DNA from: Salinisphaera aquimarina
GTDB taxonomy: Bacteria > Pseudomonadota > Gammaproteobacteria > Nevskiales > Salinisphaeraceae
Reading direction: 5' to 3'
Length of the DNA stretch: 64,000 nt
Assembly: GCF_042643355.1 (NCBI RefSeq)
Contig: NZ_JBHRSS010000001.1
Location: 620,001-684,000 of the forward strand
The position numbers were made by a program, and so were the translations under genes. The notes under the pieces were generated by a model. The model was not told the origin of the DNA, did not search any database, and was given only the letters and a program-made list of their open reading frames with translations. This document shows positions 15,725 to 23,756 of this stretch, in pieces; position 1 is the first letter of the stretch, and the number at the start of each line of letters is the position of its first letter.

Positions 15725-16720
15725 TTAGCCGCCGACCGTGACAACGATCTTGCCGAATTGCTGGTTGGATTCCATATACTTGTGGGCTTCGACCATGTCC
15801 TCGAAGTCGAAAGTCTTGGACACCGTGGCCTTGAAATCGCCTTTTTCCAGGCCGTCGGTGACAAACTTCTTGCCGCGCTCGAAGCGGCCGGCGTCGCCGA
15901 TGACCTCGAAAAGGGTATAGCCGCGCATGGTTAGCGCCTTGTTCATACCCGCGATCATCGGAAACGGCGTCGGCTTGCCGGCCAACGCGCCATAGATGAA
16001 TACGATGCCGCCGGCGCCCATGGCGTCGACCAGCGTTTCGACCTGCGGGCCGGCCACCGGATCGAAGACCATGCGCGCGCCTTTGTTACCGGTGATACGC
16101 ATAACTTCGGCGACAATGTCCTGTTCCTCGGTCGCCACGACATGGGCGGCGCCGGCTTTTTTCAGGTCGTCGGCTTTGCCCGAAGTGCGGGTTGCCGCGA
16201 TCGACACCGCGCCGACGCTATTGGCGATCTGAATGGCGGCCAAACCAACACTGCTGGAAGCCGCCGGAATGATGACGGCGTCACCTTTGGTGAGCTGGCC
16301 CAATTCGATGAGTGCGCCGTAGGCGGTCAAAAACGGCATCCACACAGCCGATGCCTGGACGGCGTCGAGACCTTTCGGCCGTGATGTGACTGCGTGTGCC
16401 GGCACAATCGCCTGTTCGGCGTAGAAGCTGTAGTGGTTCATCGAAAACGCCGGGATCACCGACACCGCGTCGCCTTCGGCCAGGCCTTCGACGCCGTCGC
16501 CGACCGCCTCGACGGTGCCGGCGCCTTCGTAGCCGACGCCGGCGGGCAGCTTCGGGTCTTCCAGATAGGCGCCTTGGCGAAACATCGCCTCGGCGCGGTT
16601 CAAGCCGATGGCCTCGACGTTGATACAAACTTCGCCGCGGCCGGGCGCGCCGATTTCGATGTCTTCGTATTGCAGAACGTCCGGGCCGCCGGTCTCGTGG
16701 AAACGAATAGCTCGGGTCAT
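15725..16720 (-). CDS. Medium-chain reductase, zeta-crystallin/quinone oxidoreductase-like
   Basis: A 331-residue MDR-family NAD(P)H-dependent oxidoreductase. The start MTRAIRFHETGGPDVLQYED is chosen because AGGAGT lies 6 nt upstream; a longer frame begins 12 codons earlier without such a site. The GroES-like half carries GVGYEGAGTVEAVG and the Rossmann half ASSSVGLAAIQIAN. The zinc-ligand cysteines of true alcohol dehydrogenases are absent, which places it with quinone or enone reductases. It probably reduces quinones or unsaturated carbonyls in the cytoplasm, matching the Old Yellow Enzyme and PfpI neighbours. Confidence 0.85.
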   Translation of the reverse strand: MTRAIRFHETGGPDVLQYEDIEIGAPGRGEVCINVEAIGLNRAEAMFRQGAYLEDPKLPAGVGYEGAGTVEAVGDGVEGLAEGDAVSVIPAFSMNHYSFYAEQAIVPAHAVTSRPKGLDAVQASAVWMPFLTAYGALIELGQLTKGDAVIIPAASSSVGLAAIQIANSVGAVSIAATRTSGKADDLKKAGAAHVVATEEQDIVAEVMRITGNKGARMVFDPVAGPQVETLVDAMGAGGIVFIYGALAGKPTPFPMIAGMNKALTMRGYTLFEVIGDAGRFERGKKFVTDGLEKGDFKATVSKTFDFEDMVEAHKYMESNQQFGKIVVTVGG

Positions 16721-16766
16721 ACGTGACTCCTTGTTGGGGCCTTTGGTGCTTTGCACGGTGCTGTGT

Positions 16767-17201
16767 TCAACCGTTGAGAAAAGCCAATAGGTCTTTATTG
16801 AGTTGCTCGGCGTGGGTGACGATCAGCCCGTGCGGCGCGCCGTCGTACTCCTTGAGCTCGGCGTTGCTGCCGATCGCCTTGGCGGCGGCGCGGCCGGTGG
16901 CGTCAATGGGCACGGTGGCATCGCCGGTGCCGTGCACCACCAGGGTGGGCACATTGAAGGCATCCATATCGGGCCTGAGATCGGTGCGGCCGAAAGCGTC
17001 CACGCAATCCAGCGTGGCCTTGGGCGATGCCTGCATGGCCATCATCCAGCTCCAGCGCATGACGCCATCGCTGACCCCGCCAGCCTCGGTATCCTGACCG
17101 TAGACGTCTTGGATGGGCGGGCGCGGCTCGGGGGTGCGGGGGATCGCGGCGGCGGGTTGGATACAAACTTCATAGCGTGCCTCGTGGGTATGTCGGTACA
17201 A
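16767..17201 (-). pseudogene. Alpha/beta hydrolase (chloroperoxidase-like), C-terminal remnant
   Basis: The last 110 residues (GGVSDGVMRWSWMMAM, DAFGRTDLRPDMDAF, VPTLVVHGTGDATVPI, YDGAPHGLIVTH) match the C-terminal third of non-heme chloroperoxidase-type alpha/beta hydrolases, including the catalytic Asp loop and the final His. The nucleophile serine and the first 170 or so residues are missing, and the present N-terminus (MYRHTHEARYEV) looks unrelated. It is therefore a truncated, inactive gene, bounded upstream by the HbpS gene. Confidence 0.7.
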
Positions 17202-17211
17202 AACTCGGTAT

Positions 17212-17622
17212 TTAAAAAGCCTGGGCCGCCACCTCGGCGACGCTTTGGTCCTGGTCCCCGCTGCCGCCGCTTACGCCGACCGCGCCCACCACGCGATCTA
17301 CGCCTTGCAGCGGCACGCCGCCGGCAAAAGTCATGACGCGGCCGTGGTTGGACATCTGGATGCCGAAAAACTGCTCGCCCGGCTGCGCGTTCGCCCCCAG
17401 ATCCTTGGTCGACAGATCGAAGGCGCGGCTGGTAAACGCCTTGTTGATGGCAATATCGACACTGCCGATCCAGGCGCCGTCCATCCGCGCATGGGCAACT
17501 AGGTTGCCGCCGGCGTCGACCACCGCGATATTTACCGGCTGGCCGATCTCCTGGGATTTTTCGATGCCGGCGCCGATGACCCGCTGCGCGTCTTCCAGCG
17601 AAACGCCGTTGGCTTGGTGCAT
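17212..17622 (-). CDS. GlcG/HbpS-family heme-binding-type protein
   Basis: A 136-residue single-domain protein (DUF336). The pattern VNIAVVDAGGNLVAHARMDGAWIGSVDIAINKAFTSRAF and GVPLQGVDRVVGAVGVSGGSGDQDQSVA is diagnostic. HbpS of Streptomyces binds heme and forms octamers in oxidative-stress sensing; other members sit in glycolate or dehydrogenase operons with no known activity. No signal peptide is seen, so it is cytoplasmic. It stands between a broken hydrolase and a PfpI gene in the stress run. Function here is unassigned. Confidence 0.85.
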   Translation of the reverse strand: MHQANGVSLEDAQRVIGAGIEKSQEIGQPVNIAVVDAGGNLVAHARMDGAWIGSVDIAINKAFTSRAFDLSTKDLGANAQPGEQFFGIQMSNHGRVMTFAGGVPLQGVDRVVGAVGVSGGSGDQDQSVAEVAAQAF

Positions 17623-17660
17623 GACAATTCCTCCGATTGGATAAGCGGGATAGGCAATCG

Positions 17661-18227
17661 CTAACCGGTGGCCGACGCGCGATGCTTGCTTTCGGCGAAT
17701 TCCTCGACCATCTTGGCGTTGAACGCCGGGATATCGTCGGGGCTGCGGCTGGTGACCAGACCCTGGTCGACGACCACTTCTTCGTTGACCCAGTTCGAGC
17801 CGGCGTTTTTCAGGTCGGTCTGCAGCGTGTGAAACGAGGTCATGCGCTTGCCGGACACCTGCTGCGCGTCGATCAGCGTCCAGGGCGCATGGCAGATCGC
17901 TGCGACCGGCTTGCCGACTTCAAAGAACGCGCGGACGAACGCCAGCGCGGATTCGTCGCGGCGCAGGTTGTCCGGATTCATCACCCCGCCGGGCAGCAGC
18001 AGGCTGTCATAGTCGCCGGCATCGGCGTCGTCCAGGGTCACGTCGACGTCAACGGACTCGCCCCAGTCAGTGAATTTCCAGCCCTTGACGGACCCGTCCT
18101 TGGGCGCGACCACCACGGTCTCGGCGCCGGCGTCGATGAGGGCCTGGCGCGTTTCGGTCAGCTCGACCTGTTCAAAGCCGTCGGTGGCCAGTATCGCGAT
18201 TTTTATGCCGTTGAGTTCGTCGGGCAT
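17661..18227 (-). CDS. DJ-1/PfpI-family protein, copy 2
   Basis: A 188-residue near copy of the protein at 13855-14421. It has the same conserved glutamate (FEQVELTETRQAL), the same LLLPGGVMNPDNLR loop and the same VAAICHAPWTLIDA cysteine elbow. Differences are conservative and spread through the protein, and there is no break, so both copies appear functional. Retention of two intact copies in one stress run suggests selection for dose or for separate control. The upstream DNA is a diverged version of that before copy 1. Confidence 0.88.
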   Translation of the reverse strand: MPDELNGIKIAILATDGFEQVELTETRQALIDAGAETVVVAPKDGSVKGWKFTDWGESVDVDVTLDDADAGDYDSLLLPGGVMNPDNLRRDESALAFVRAFFEVGKPVAAICHAPWTLIDAQQVSGKRMTSFHTLQTDLKNAGSNWVNEEVVVDQGLVTSRSPDDIPAFNAKMVEEFAESKHRASATG

Positions 18228-18271
18228 CGTATTGCGCCTGATTGAATATCGAAGTTTCCCCCGCCAAGGGT

Positions 18272-18799
18272 TTATGCGCCTGCCTTTGTTATGGCCTGCG
18301 ACAACGTATCGAAGTCGAAGTCGCCGTCGTGGCGTACGCCGTTGATGAAAAACGTCGGCGTGCCGTTGGCGCCGGCGCGCACGCCGCCCCGTAGATCGGC
18401 TTGCACACGCTTGTTATAGACCCGTTCGTCAAGTTCGCGCGCAAAGCGCTCGGTATCCAATGCCAAATCCTCGGCGTAGCCTTTCAGGTCTTCGTATTCG
18501 AGGGCGCGCTGGTGCTTGAACAGGGCAGCATGCATCGCCCAGAACGCATCCTGCGCGCCGGCCGCTTCCGCGGCCTGGGCGGCCTGCGCGGCGTGCGGGT
18601 GCACCTTGTTTAGTGGCAGGTGGCGAAAGGCGAAGCGCAAGTCATCGCCGTAGTCTCGTCTTAACCGCTCGACGATCGGGTAGGCCTGGCCGCAGAGGGG
18701 GCACTCAAAGTCGCCGTATTCGATCAGGGTGACCGGGGCGTCATCGGGGCCTTGGGTATGATCGGTTTCGTCGATCGGGGTGAGGGATGAAGCGTTCAT
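18272..18799 (-). CDS. DsbA-family thiol oxidoreductase, cytoplasmic
   Basis: A 175-residue thioredoxin-fold protein with the inserted helical domain of the DsbA family. The redox pair is in DFECPLCGQAYP (CPLC) and the cis-proline loop is NGTPTFFING. There is no signal peptide, so it likely acts in the cytoplasm. Its start overlaps the stop of the peroxiredoxin gene as ATGA, so the pair is translationally coupled; it may reduce or recycle that peroxiredoxin. Its fold is like the DsbA part fused to NhaA at 23757-25583 (same HPHAAQ/HPDAQR region), suggesting a common source. Confidence 0.87.
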   Translation of the reverse strand: MNASSLTPIDETDHTQGPDDAPVTLIEYGDFECPLCGQAYPIVERLRRDYGDDLRFAFRHLPLNKVHPHAAQAAQAAEAAGAQDAFWAMHAALFKHQRALEYEDLKGYAEDLALDTERFARELDERVYNKRVQADLRGGVRAGANGTPTFFINGVRHDGDFDFDTLSQAITKAGA

Positions 18800-19314
18800 C
18801 GGGTGACCTCCTGTTCATCCAAGTCTTCGAGCGCGGCCAGGATGCCGTCGGCGCCGGGATCGACATCGATGGGCGAGACAGCGCTCCAGCGGATGATCCC
18901 GTCGCCATCGAGGACGAACAGCGCTCTTTCGGTCACGCCGTCGCCGTCGCGATAGACGCCGTACGCCTCGGCGACCTCGCCCTTGGGCTGGAAATCGGAC
19001 AGCAGATCGAAATCCAGATTCTTATCCTCGGCGAACGCCTTGTGGCACCAGACACCATCGACCGAGATGCCGAGCAAGCGCGCGTCGAAGCGTTGGAATT
19101 CTTCCAGGATCTCGTTGTACAGCGCCAATTGGCCACCGCATACCGGGCTCCAGTCGGCCGGGTAGAACACCAGTACCACCGGCTGACCGCGCAAATCGCC
19201 CAGCGACAGTGAGTCGTCGGGCGAGCGCGCCAAGTTGAAGTCCGGAGCGCGCTCGCCGGGCGATAACGCCGACTCGGCGCCCGGCGTCGTTTGCGTTGAC
19301 TGACGCGTACTCAT
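18796..19314 (-). CDS. Peroxiredoxin-like redoxin (AhpC/TSA family)
   Basis: A 172-residue redoxin. The start MSTRQSTQTTPG is chosen since AGGAGG lies just upstream. The active-site region reads VVLVFYPADWSPVCGGQLALYNEI; in classical peroxiredoxins the peroxidatic cysteine sits in a T..C pattern a few residues earlier, and here the first position is Ser-Pro-Val-Cys. This resembles the alkyl hydroperoxide reductase subfamily that reduces peroxides with a thioredoxin-like partner. The partner may be the coupled DsbA-like protein encoded just downstream. FDLLSDFQPKGEVAEAYGVY is also typical of the family. Confidence 0.85.
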   Translation of the reverse strand: MSTRQSTQTTPGAESALSPGERAPDFNLARSPDDSLSLGDLRGQPVVLVFYPADWSPVCGGQLALYNEILEEFQRFDARLLGISVDGVWCHKAFAEDKNLDFDLLSDFQPKGEVAEAYGVYRDGDGVTERALFVLDGDGIIRWSAVSPIDVDPGADGILAALEDLDEQEVTR

Positions 19315-19345
19315 GACATGGGCCTCCTGAAAACCGGCGCGCCGG

Positions 19346-19639
19346 CTATTTCGCCGCCAGCACGTCGACCTTGTTGATTTGCGGCTGCTCGGCAAACAGG
19401 TCCGGGGCCTGGTTCATCAGCGCCTTGGCGACCTCGCCGGCCAGGTGGGCATCGCGGCCGGACTCGTTGTCAAACGTGTCGAAGATGCCGTAGGACGCCG
19501 GCCCCAGCTTGACGGCGTACCAGGTTTTGGTGCCGGGTTCGTTTTGGACCAGTTCAAGGCCGCTTTCGAGAAAAGCCTCGACATCGGCTTCCTTGCCGGG
19601 TTTGGCTTGCAGCGGAACCCAGAGTGCTTTGCTAATCAT
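19346..19639 (-). CDS. ABM-domain monooxygenase-like protein
   Basis: A 97-residue antibiotic biosynthesis monooxygenase-fold protein: ALWVPLQAKPGKEADVEAFLESGL, then GTKTWYAVKLGPASYGIFDTF and GEVAKALMNQAPDLF. YgiN-type members form dimers and oxidise quinols without a cofactor; others only bind heme or degrade small aromatics. It is located between formaldehyde dehydrogenase and peroxiredoxin and may act in quinone cycling along with the MDR reductase downstream. The specific reaction is not predictable. Confidence 0.82.
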   Translation of the reverse strand: MISKALWVPLQAKPGKEADVEAFLESGLELVQNEPGTKTWYAVKLGPASYGIFDTFDNESGRDAHLAGEVAKALMNQAPDLFAEQPQINKVDVLAAK

Positions 19640-19720
19640 GTTATTTCTCCTAGTCCATCGGTTTGCCAGGCCGCACGGTTACAAGACCGGCCCGGCCTGG
19701 GTGTATTAACGGACGCTCGA

Positions 19721-20866
19721 TCAGGCCGCCGGCTTGAGCAGAATCTTGGTGTAACCGTCCTCGTGGGCATCGAAACGGCGATAGCCCTCCGGCGCGTCGG
19801 CCAGCGGCATCTCGTGCGAGACGATGAACGAAGGCTTGGCGACGTCGCGGTGGATGAGATCGCGCAGCTGGCGGTTATAGCGTTTGACGTTGGCCTGCCC
19901 GCAGCCCATTTTCTGGCCCTTGAACCAGAACTTGCCCATATCGAACGCAATTTGACCCTGGCGATGCATTTCGCTGTCGGCGCCAGGGTCGTGCGGCAGG
20001 AAAATGCCCACGGTTCCGATCTTGCCGGTAAAGCGAACGCTAGCCACGAGGTTGTTCAAGGTTAGATTGGGCTGTTCCTGGCCGTGGTGGTTGCAGCATT
20101 GATAGCCCACGCACTCGCAGCCCTTGTCTGCACCCCGGCCGTCAGTGAGCTCGAGTATCTGGTTGACGCTGTCGCCTTTGGAGTCATCGATGGGGATCGC
20201 ACCCATCTGCTTGGCAAGCTTCAGCCGATCGGGTTCGCGATCGACGAGCATGACCAGCGATGCGCTTTTCAGAATCGCCGAATAGGCGGCCATCAGCCCG
20301 ACCGCGCCGCCGCCGTAAATCACCACCGATTCGCCCGGCTGCAGGTCGGCCATTTCGGTGGCGTGCCAGCCGGTGGGGAAGACATCGGAAACCAGCGCGT
20401 AGTCGTTTTGTTTTTCGCTCGCATCCTCGGGCAGACGCAGGCAGTTGAAGTCGGCGAACGGTACGCGCAGATATTCGGCCTGACCGCCGGCGAACGGCCC
20501 CATGCCCGCGAAGCCGTAGGCCGCGCCGGCCATGTCCGGGTCCGGGTGTACGGTCAGACAAAACGCGGTGTTGCCCGCCTCGCAGTTCCGGCAGAACCCA
20601 CAGCCGATATTGAACGGTAGCGAGACATGGTCGCCGACACGTATGCGCTCGACGCCGCCACCGACCTCGACGACTTCACCCATGTTCTCGTGGCCGATCA
20701 CGCTGCCGGTTGCTAGATCCGTGCGGCCTTCATACATATGCAGGTCGGAGCCGCAGATATTGGTGGTGGTGATTTTCACGAGCACATCGGTGGGGCGTTC
20801 GATCTTGGCGTCGGCGACCTCCTCGACGGCAACTTCGTTCGGCCCTTTATAGACAACTGCTTTCAT
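19721..20866 (-). CDS. fdhA: Glutathione-independent formaldehyde dehydrogenase-type zinc MDR
   Basis: A 381-residue zinc-dependent dehydrogenase. The catalytic zinc site is in NICGSDLHMYEGRTD and GHENMGEVVEVG, and the structural zinc cysteines are in GCGFCRNCEAGNTAFC. The insertion CVGYQCCNHHGQEQPNLTLNNL is a mark of glutathione-independent formaldehyde dehydrogenases of the Pseudomonas type, which carry a tightly bound NAD and dismutate or oxidise aldehydes to acids. The start is the ATG with AAGGAG upstream. It is the first gene of the long stress run and lies about 70 bp downstream of a sigma-54 promoter. Product formate could leave by the FNT channel. Confidence 0.88.
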   Translation of the reverse strand: MKAVVYKGPNEVAVEEVADAKIERPTDVLVKITTTNICGSDLHMYEGRTDLATGSVIGHENMGEVVEVGGGVERIRVGDHVSLPFNIGCGFCRNCEAGNTAFCLTVHPDPDMAGAAYGFAGMGPFAGGQAEYLRVPFADFNCLRLPEDASEKQNDYALVSDVFPTGWHATEMADLQPGESVVIYGGGAVGLMAAYSAILKSASLVMLVDREPDRLKLAKQMGAIPIDDSKGDSVNQILELTDGRGADKGCECVGYQCCNHHGQEQPNLTLNNLVASVRFTGKIGTVGIFLPHDPGADSEMHRQGQIAFDMGKFWFKGQKMGCGQANVKRYNRQLRDLIHRDVAKPSFIVSHEMPLADAPEGYRRFDAHEDGYTKILLKPAA

Positions 20867-20937
20867 GGCGTGTGCTCCTTTCTCGTGTGTCCGCAACGCC
20901 ATCCGAAGCGGGATGGATGGCGTTGAACACATAAGCA

Positions 20938-20952
20938 GCAAAGGGCGTGCCA
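20938..20952 (-). promoter_or_regulatory. Sigma-54 (-24/-12) promoter
   Basis: Read on the minus strand, TGGCACGCCCTTTGC matches the sigma-54 consensus TGGCAC, 5 nt, TTGC exactly. It points at the formaldehyde dehydrogenase gene, whose start codon is 72 nt downstream, leaving a leader of about 60 nt. The gene for a sigma-54 activator lies just upstream. This is the strongest promoter match seen in the window. Confidence 0.85.
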
Positions 20953-21054
20953 TCACCTGCGCTAACGCGGCGTACTATTATATAAGTTCATGTTTTAAAG
21001 TAAAATACCGAGCATTGTGGCCGTTGGTTCGATTTGCAGATACGACCGTAGGAG

Positions 21055-21104
21055 TGCCGAAGTGCCAATCATTCGGCAGAGGTGCCGGCTATTCGTCAGG
21101 CACC
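21055..21104. promoter_or_regulatory. Two adjacent dyads, probable activator binding sites
   Basis: Inverted repeat TGCCGAA - 10 nt - TTCGGCA (21055-21078) is followed directly by GGTGCC - 12 nt - GGCACC (21081-21104). Both span 24 nt, have perfect arms, and their centres are 26 bp apart. They lie about 100-165 bp upstream of the sigma-54 promoter, the usual place for enhancer sites of sigma-54 activators. The rest of 20953-21265 holds nothing recognisable. Confidence 0.65.
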
Positions 21105-21265
21105 ATCAGCCTGAACGCATTGTGTTGATTTACCGATGTCTTCGCTTGCGGCGGGCGCTTCAGCGATGGGGTTTCCAAAGGGGCGGGGGAGGCGTCGGTT
21201 TTGTCTTTTGGTCGACCGCGCGGCGGAAAGGCATTTGATTCGCGGGCCTGATTTTCGTGGTTTGG

Positions 21266-22822
21266 TCAACCTGGAGTCTGTCGCTCTATACCCAGTTTGC
21301 GCATCCGGTATTGCAGCGTCGTACGTTTCATGTCCAGGCGCGCGGCGGCGCCTTGAGGGCCACCGACCGTCCCGTTGCAGGCTTGCAACGCGGCCAGGAT
21401 ATGGTCGCGTTCCACGTCCCTCAAAGTTTTATTATCGCGCTCATGGACCGGTGATTCGGACGGTTGTTCTAACGTGGAAGGAGGCGGGCCGAGTTCGCTC
21501 AGCGGCGCATCGAGCCCCGCGCCCGACGACAGGATCACGCTGCGCTCGATGAAATTTTGCAGCTCGCGGATATTGCCGGGCCAGGCGTAGGCACACAGGG
21601 CGCGTAGGGTCGCGTTGGAAATATGCTGAACGGGTTTGTCGAATTGATGCGCGTACAAACGCGTGAAATGCTCGACCAGCGCCGGGATATCGTCGCTGCG
21701 CTCACGCAGCGCCGGCACCCGGATCGGGAACACATTGAGCCGATAGTACAGGTCCTCGCGAAAGGCGCGCTCAGCCACCATCCGCGCCAGATCCCGATTG
21801 GAGGCGGCCACCAGCCGGACATCCACGCGCTGGGTGCGGGTACTGCCCAGGCGCTCGAACTCGCCTTCCTGGAGCACGCGCAGCAACTTGGCCTGGAGTT
21901 CCAACGGGATATCGCCGACCTCGTCCAGAAACAGCGTGCCGCCATCGGCGAGCTCGAAGCGACCCACGCGCTGGGCTACCGCGCCGGTGAACGCGCCTTT
22001 TTCGTGGCCGAACAGTTCGGCTTCCAGCAACCCGGTCGGGATCGCCGCGCAGTTGAGTTTGACGAAGGCCTCGTCGTCGCGGCCGCTGCCGGCATGTACC
22101 GCGCGCGCGACGAGTTCCTTGCCGGTGCCGGTCTCGCCTTCGATCAGCACACACGCGGACGTCGGCGCGACCTGCTCGACATGGGCGAGCACGCCGGCGA
22201 GCGCCGTACTCTCACCGATAATATCGCCGTGGCGCCTTTCGTCGTCGAGTTGCTCACGCAGGTAGATATTGCGGGCGACCAGCGTATCGCGGCGGCGCTC
22301 GCTGGCCTCGGCGCGCTTTCGCGCCGCAAGCACCTCGGCGTGTTGCAGTTCCACCGCGGCCTGATTGGTCGCGACCCGCAGCAGCAGTCGCTCGGTGTCG
22401 TCGGGGAAATCCGTATTGCGCGAGGCCACGACAAGACGCGTCGCATGACCCAGCGGCAGCCGTGCCAGCGCCAGATCGCCTTCGTCCAACGGATGCGCGA
22501 TGATCGCTTGGGTTTGCGTAGACTCGCCGGTCAGCCAGGCGTCGAGTCCTTCGGCCAGCCGCGCCGCCTGACGGCGATAACGCCTCGCCGTCGCGAGACG
22601 ATAGACATCGACCGGCTTGGCCCCATCGGCCGGGGTAAGACGCGCGTAGGCCAACTCCAAAGGCATCAGGCGCATGAGCGCATCGAGCAATATGGCGAGC
22701 ACGCGCTCGGGGCTTTGGTTTTGCCAAACCGAGGGCAGCGCGAGCACGCCGAGCAGGTCGCTGAGACAACTTTGCAGCCGTTGGACTTCGGTCGCGGATT
22801 CGTCGCGTACGGATGCGGTCAC
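21266..22822 (-). CDS. Sigma-54-dependent transcriptional activator
   Basis: A 518-residue enhancer-binding protein. The N-terminal 190 residues resemble a GAF sensor (SVWQNQSPERVLAILLDALMRLMPLEL ... ATRLVVASRN). The AAA+ domain has Walker A GETGTGKE (about 229-236), the sigma-54 contact loop GAFTGA (about 275-280), and Walker B GGTLFLDEVGDI. A Fis-type helix-turn-helix ends the protein (AAARLDMKRTTLQYRMRKLGI). The start is a GTG 4 nt after the stop of the MEDS gene, so the two are one operon. It most likely drives the sigma-54 promoter at 20938-20952. No response-regulator receiver domain is present, so control is by ligand or by the MEDS protein. Confidence 0.9.
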   Translation of the reverse strand: MTASVRDESATEVQRLQSCLSDLLGVLALPSVWQNQSPERVLAILLDALMRLMPLELAYARLTPADGAKPVDVYRLATARRYRRQAARLAEGLDAWLTGESTQTQAIIAHPLDEGDLALARLPLGHATRLVVASRNTDFPDDTERLLLRVATNQAAVELQHAEVLAARKRAEASERRRDTLVARNIYLREQLDDERRHGDIIGESTALAGVLAHVEQVAPTSACVLIEGETGTGKELVARAVHAGSGRDDEAFVKLNCAAIPTGLLEAELFGHEKGAFTGAVAQRVGRFELADGGTLFLDEVGDIPLELQAKLLRVLQEGEFERLGSTRTQRVDVRLVAASNRDLARMVAERAFREDLYYRLNVFPIRVPALRERSDDIPALVEHFTRLYAHQFDKPVQHISNATLRALCAYAWPGNIRELQNFIERSVILSSGAGLDAPLSELGPPPSTLEQPSESPVHERDNKTLRDVERDHILAALQACNGTVGGPQGAAARLDMKRTTLQYRMRKLGIERQTPG

Positions 22823-22826
22823 CGCC

Positions 22827-23453
22827 TTATCGAGCCCGCAACTCGGCGAGCATCTGCTCCGGCGGCACGAAAAACGGGTTTTCCTGCAGGGTTTCGCCGA
22901 TGACCATGATCGGGTGGACACGCATGACATCGATTATCACGTCGGCGCGGAACTTGGCCAGATCGTAGACGCAAACCACCGGATTGCCCGGGTTGGGCTC
23001 GAGGTTGAAACGGGTCTCGTATTCGAGCAGATCCTGCGTACCCGGATAATCCTCCAACGCCCAGTCCATGCGCGAGACCAGCCGCGTACGCGCATAACCC
23101 TCGTCACGCGCTTGCGTCATATGCGCCAGCATGGTGTCGAGTACGCGCTGGTAATCGAACGTGCCGTCGGCGAAATAGATCTCGTCCCAGGTGTGTAGAT
23201 CGAGTTGGCCGCGCTCGCGCGCCGCATCGACCGCGATATCCGCGTCGCGCAGATGGCCCAGATGATGATCGCAGCCCGCCGCACTTACGATATGAAACGC
23301 TTTCTCGCCGGCCTCGATACCCTCGCGGATGAACGGCGTCAACACACGGCAACCTTCGACATCGCTGTTAAAAAACGCGCACGCATGCAACACATCGCCC
23401 ATCGGCGCGCCCGCGAGCGTGATCGGATTGCTGGATGGGGTCTGGAAGGTCAT
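22827..23453 (-). CDS. MEDS-domain sensory protein
   Basis: A 208-residue stand-alone MEDS domain: GDVLHACAFFNSDVEGCRVLTPFIREGIEAGEKAFHIV, then WDEIYFADGTFDYQRVLDTML, RLVSRMDWALEDYPG and NPVVCVYDLAKF. MEDS domains occur in regulators of methanogens and methylotrophs such as DcmR and are thought to bind hydrocarbon derivatives. Here it has no output domain, and a sigma-54 activator gene follows 4 nt after its stop. A one-carbon or aldehyde signal passed to the activator, which then switches on formaldehyde dehydrogenase, is a coherent but untested reading. Confidence 0.82.
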   Translation of the reverse strand: MTFQTPSSNPITLAGAPMGDVLHACAFFNSDVEGCRVLTPFIREGIEAGEKAFHIVSAAGCDHHLGHLRDADIAVDAARERGQLDLHTWDEIYFADGTFDYQRVLDTMLAHMTQARDEGYARTRLVSRMDWALEDYPGTQDLLEYETRFNLEPNPGNPVVCVYDLAKFRADVIIDVMRVHPIMVIGETLQENPFFVPPEQMLAELRAR

Positions 23454-23756
23454 GCAAAGGCTAAAGGATTTCTATGAAAATCGAGTAAACGCGAATGACC
23501 AGCGGCTGTCTAGCCGTTTTTCTCGGAGATAATCGGTTTCACCCAACGTAATGGCCGGCGTCCGATTCCGCTTCGGAACGGATGAATAGCGCGTTACAGC
23601 ATACTGCGAGCGTCTTTCTTAGCGTGGATCGAAGCGAGACCGGCCGTCAACCGGGGTACGAATCGGCGTGCCAATCGATACCTTCGAGAACAAGCGCCAC
23701 CCGGTTTTGCGCCGAGTCTGGGCCGGTTACGTGGCGGATCGTCTTGTCGGTCGGGT
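23454..23756. other. Intergenic stretch with a short hairpin
   Basis: No gene is supported here. At 23503-23521 there is CGGCT, loop GTCT, AGCCG, then TTTTT: the shape of an intrinsic terminator for plus-strand transcription, although no plus-strand gene ends before it. The stretch also contains the promoter region of the MEDS operon, in which no sigma-54 or other clear motif was found. Confidence 0.4.

Noticed and set aside
21623..22903. Plus-strand frame of 426 codons opposite the sigma-54 activator
   Set aside because: Antisense shadow: the minus frame has complete AAA+ and HTH motifs, while the plus frame has no domain.
23503..23521. Intrinsic terminator on the plus strand
   Set aside because: Shape is right, but no plus-strand gene ends upstream and on the minus strand no T-run follows; kept only as a note on the intergenic stretch.
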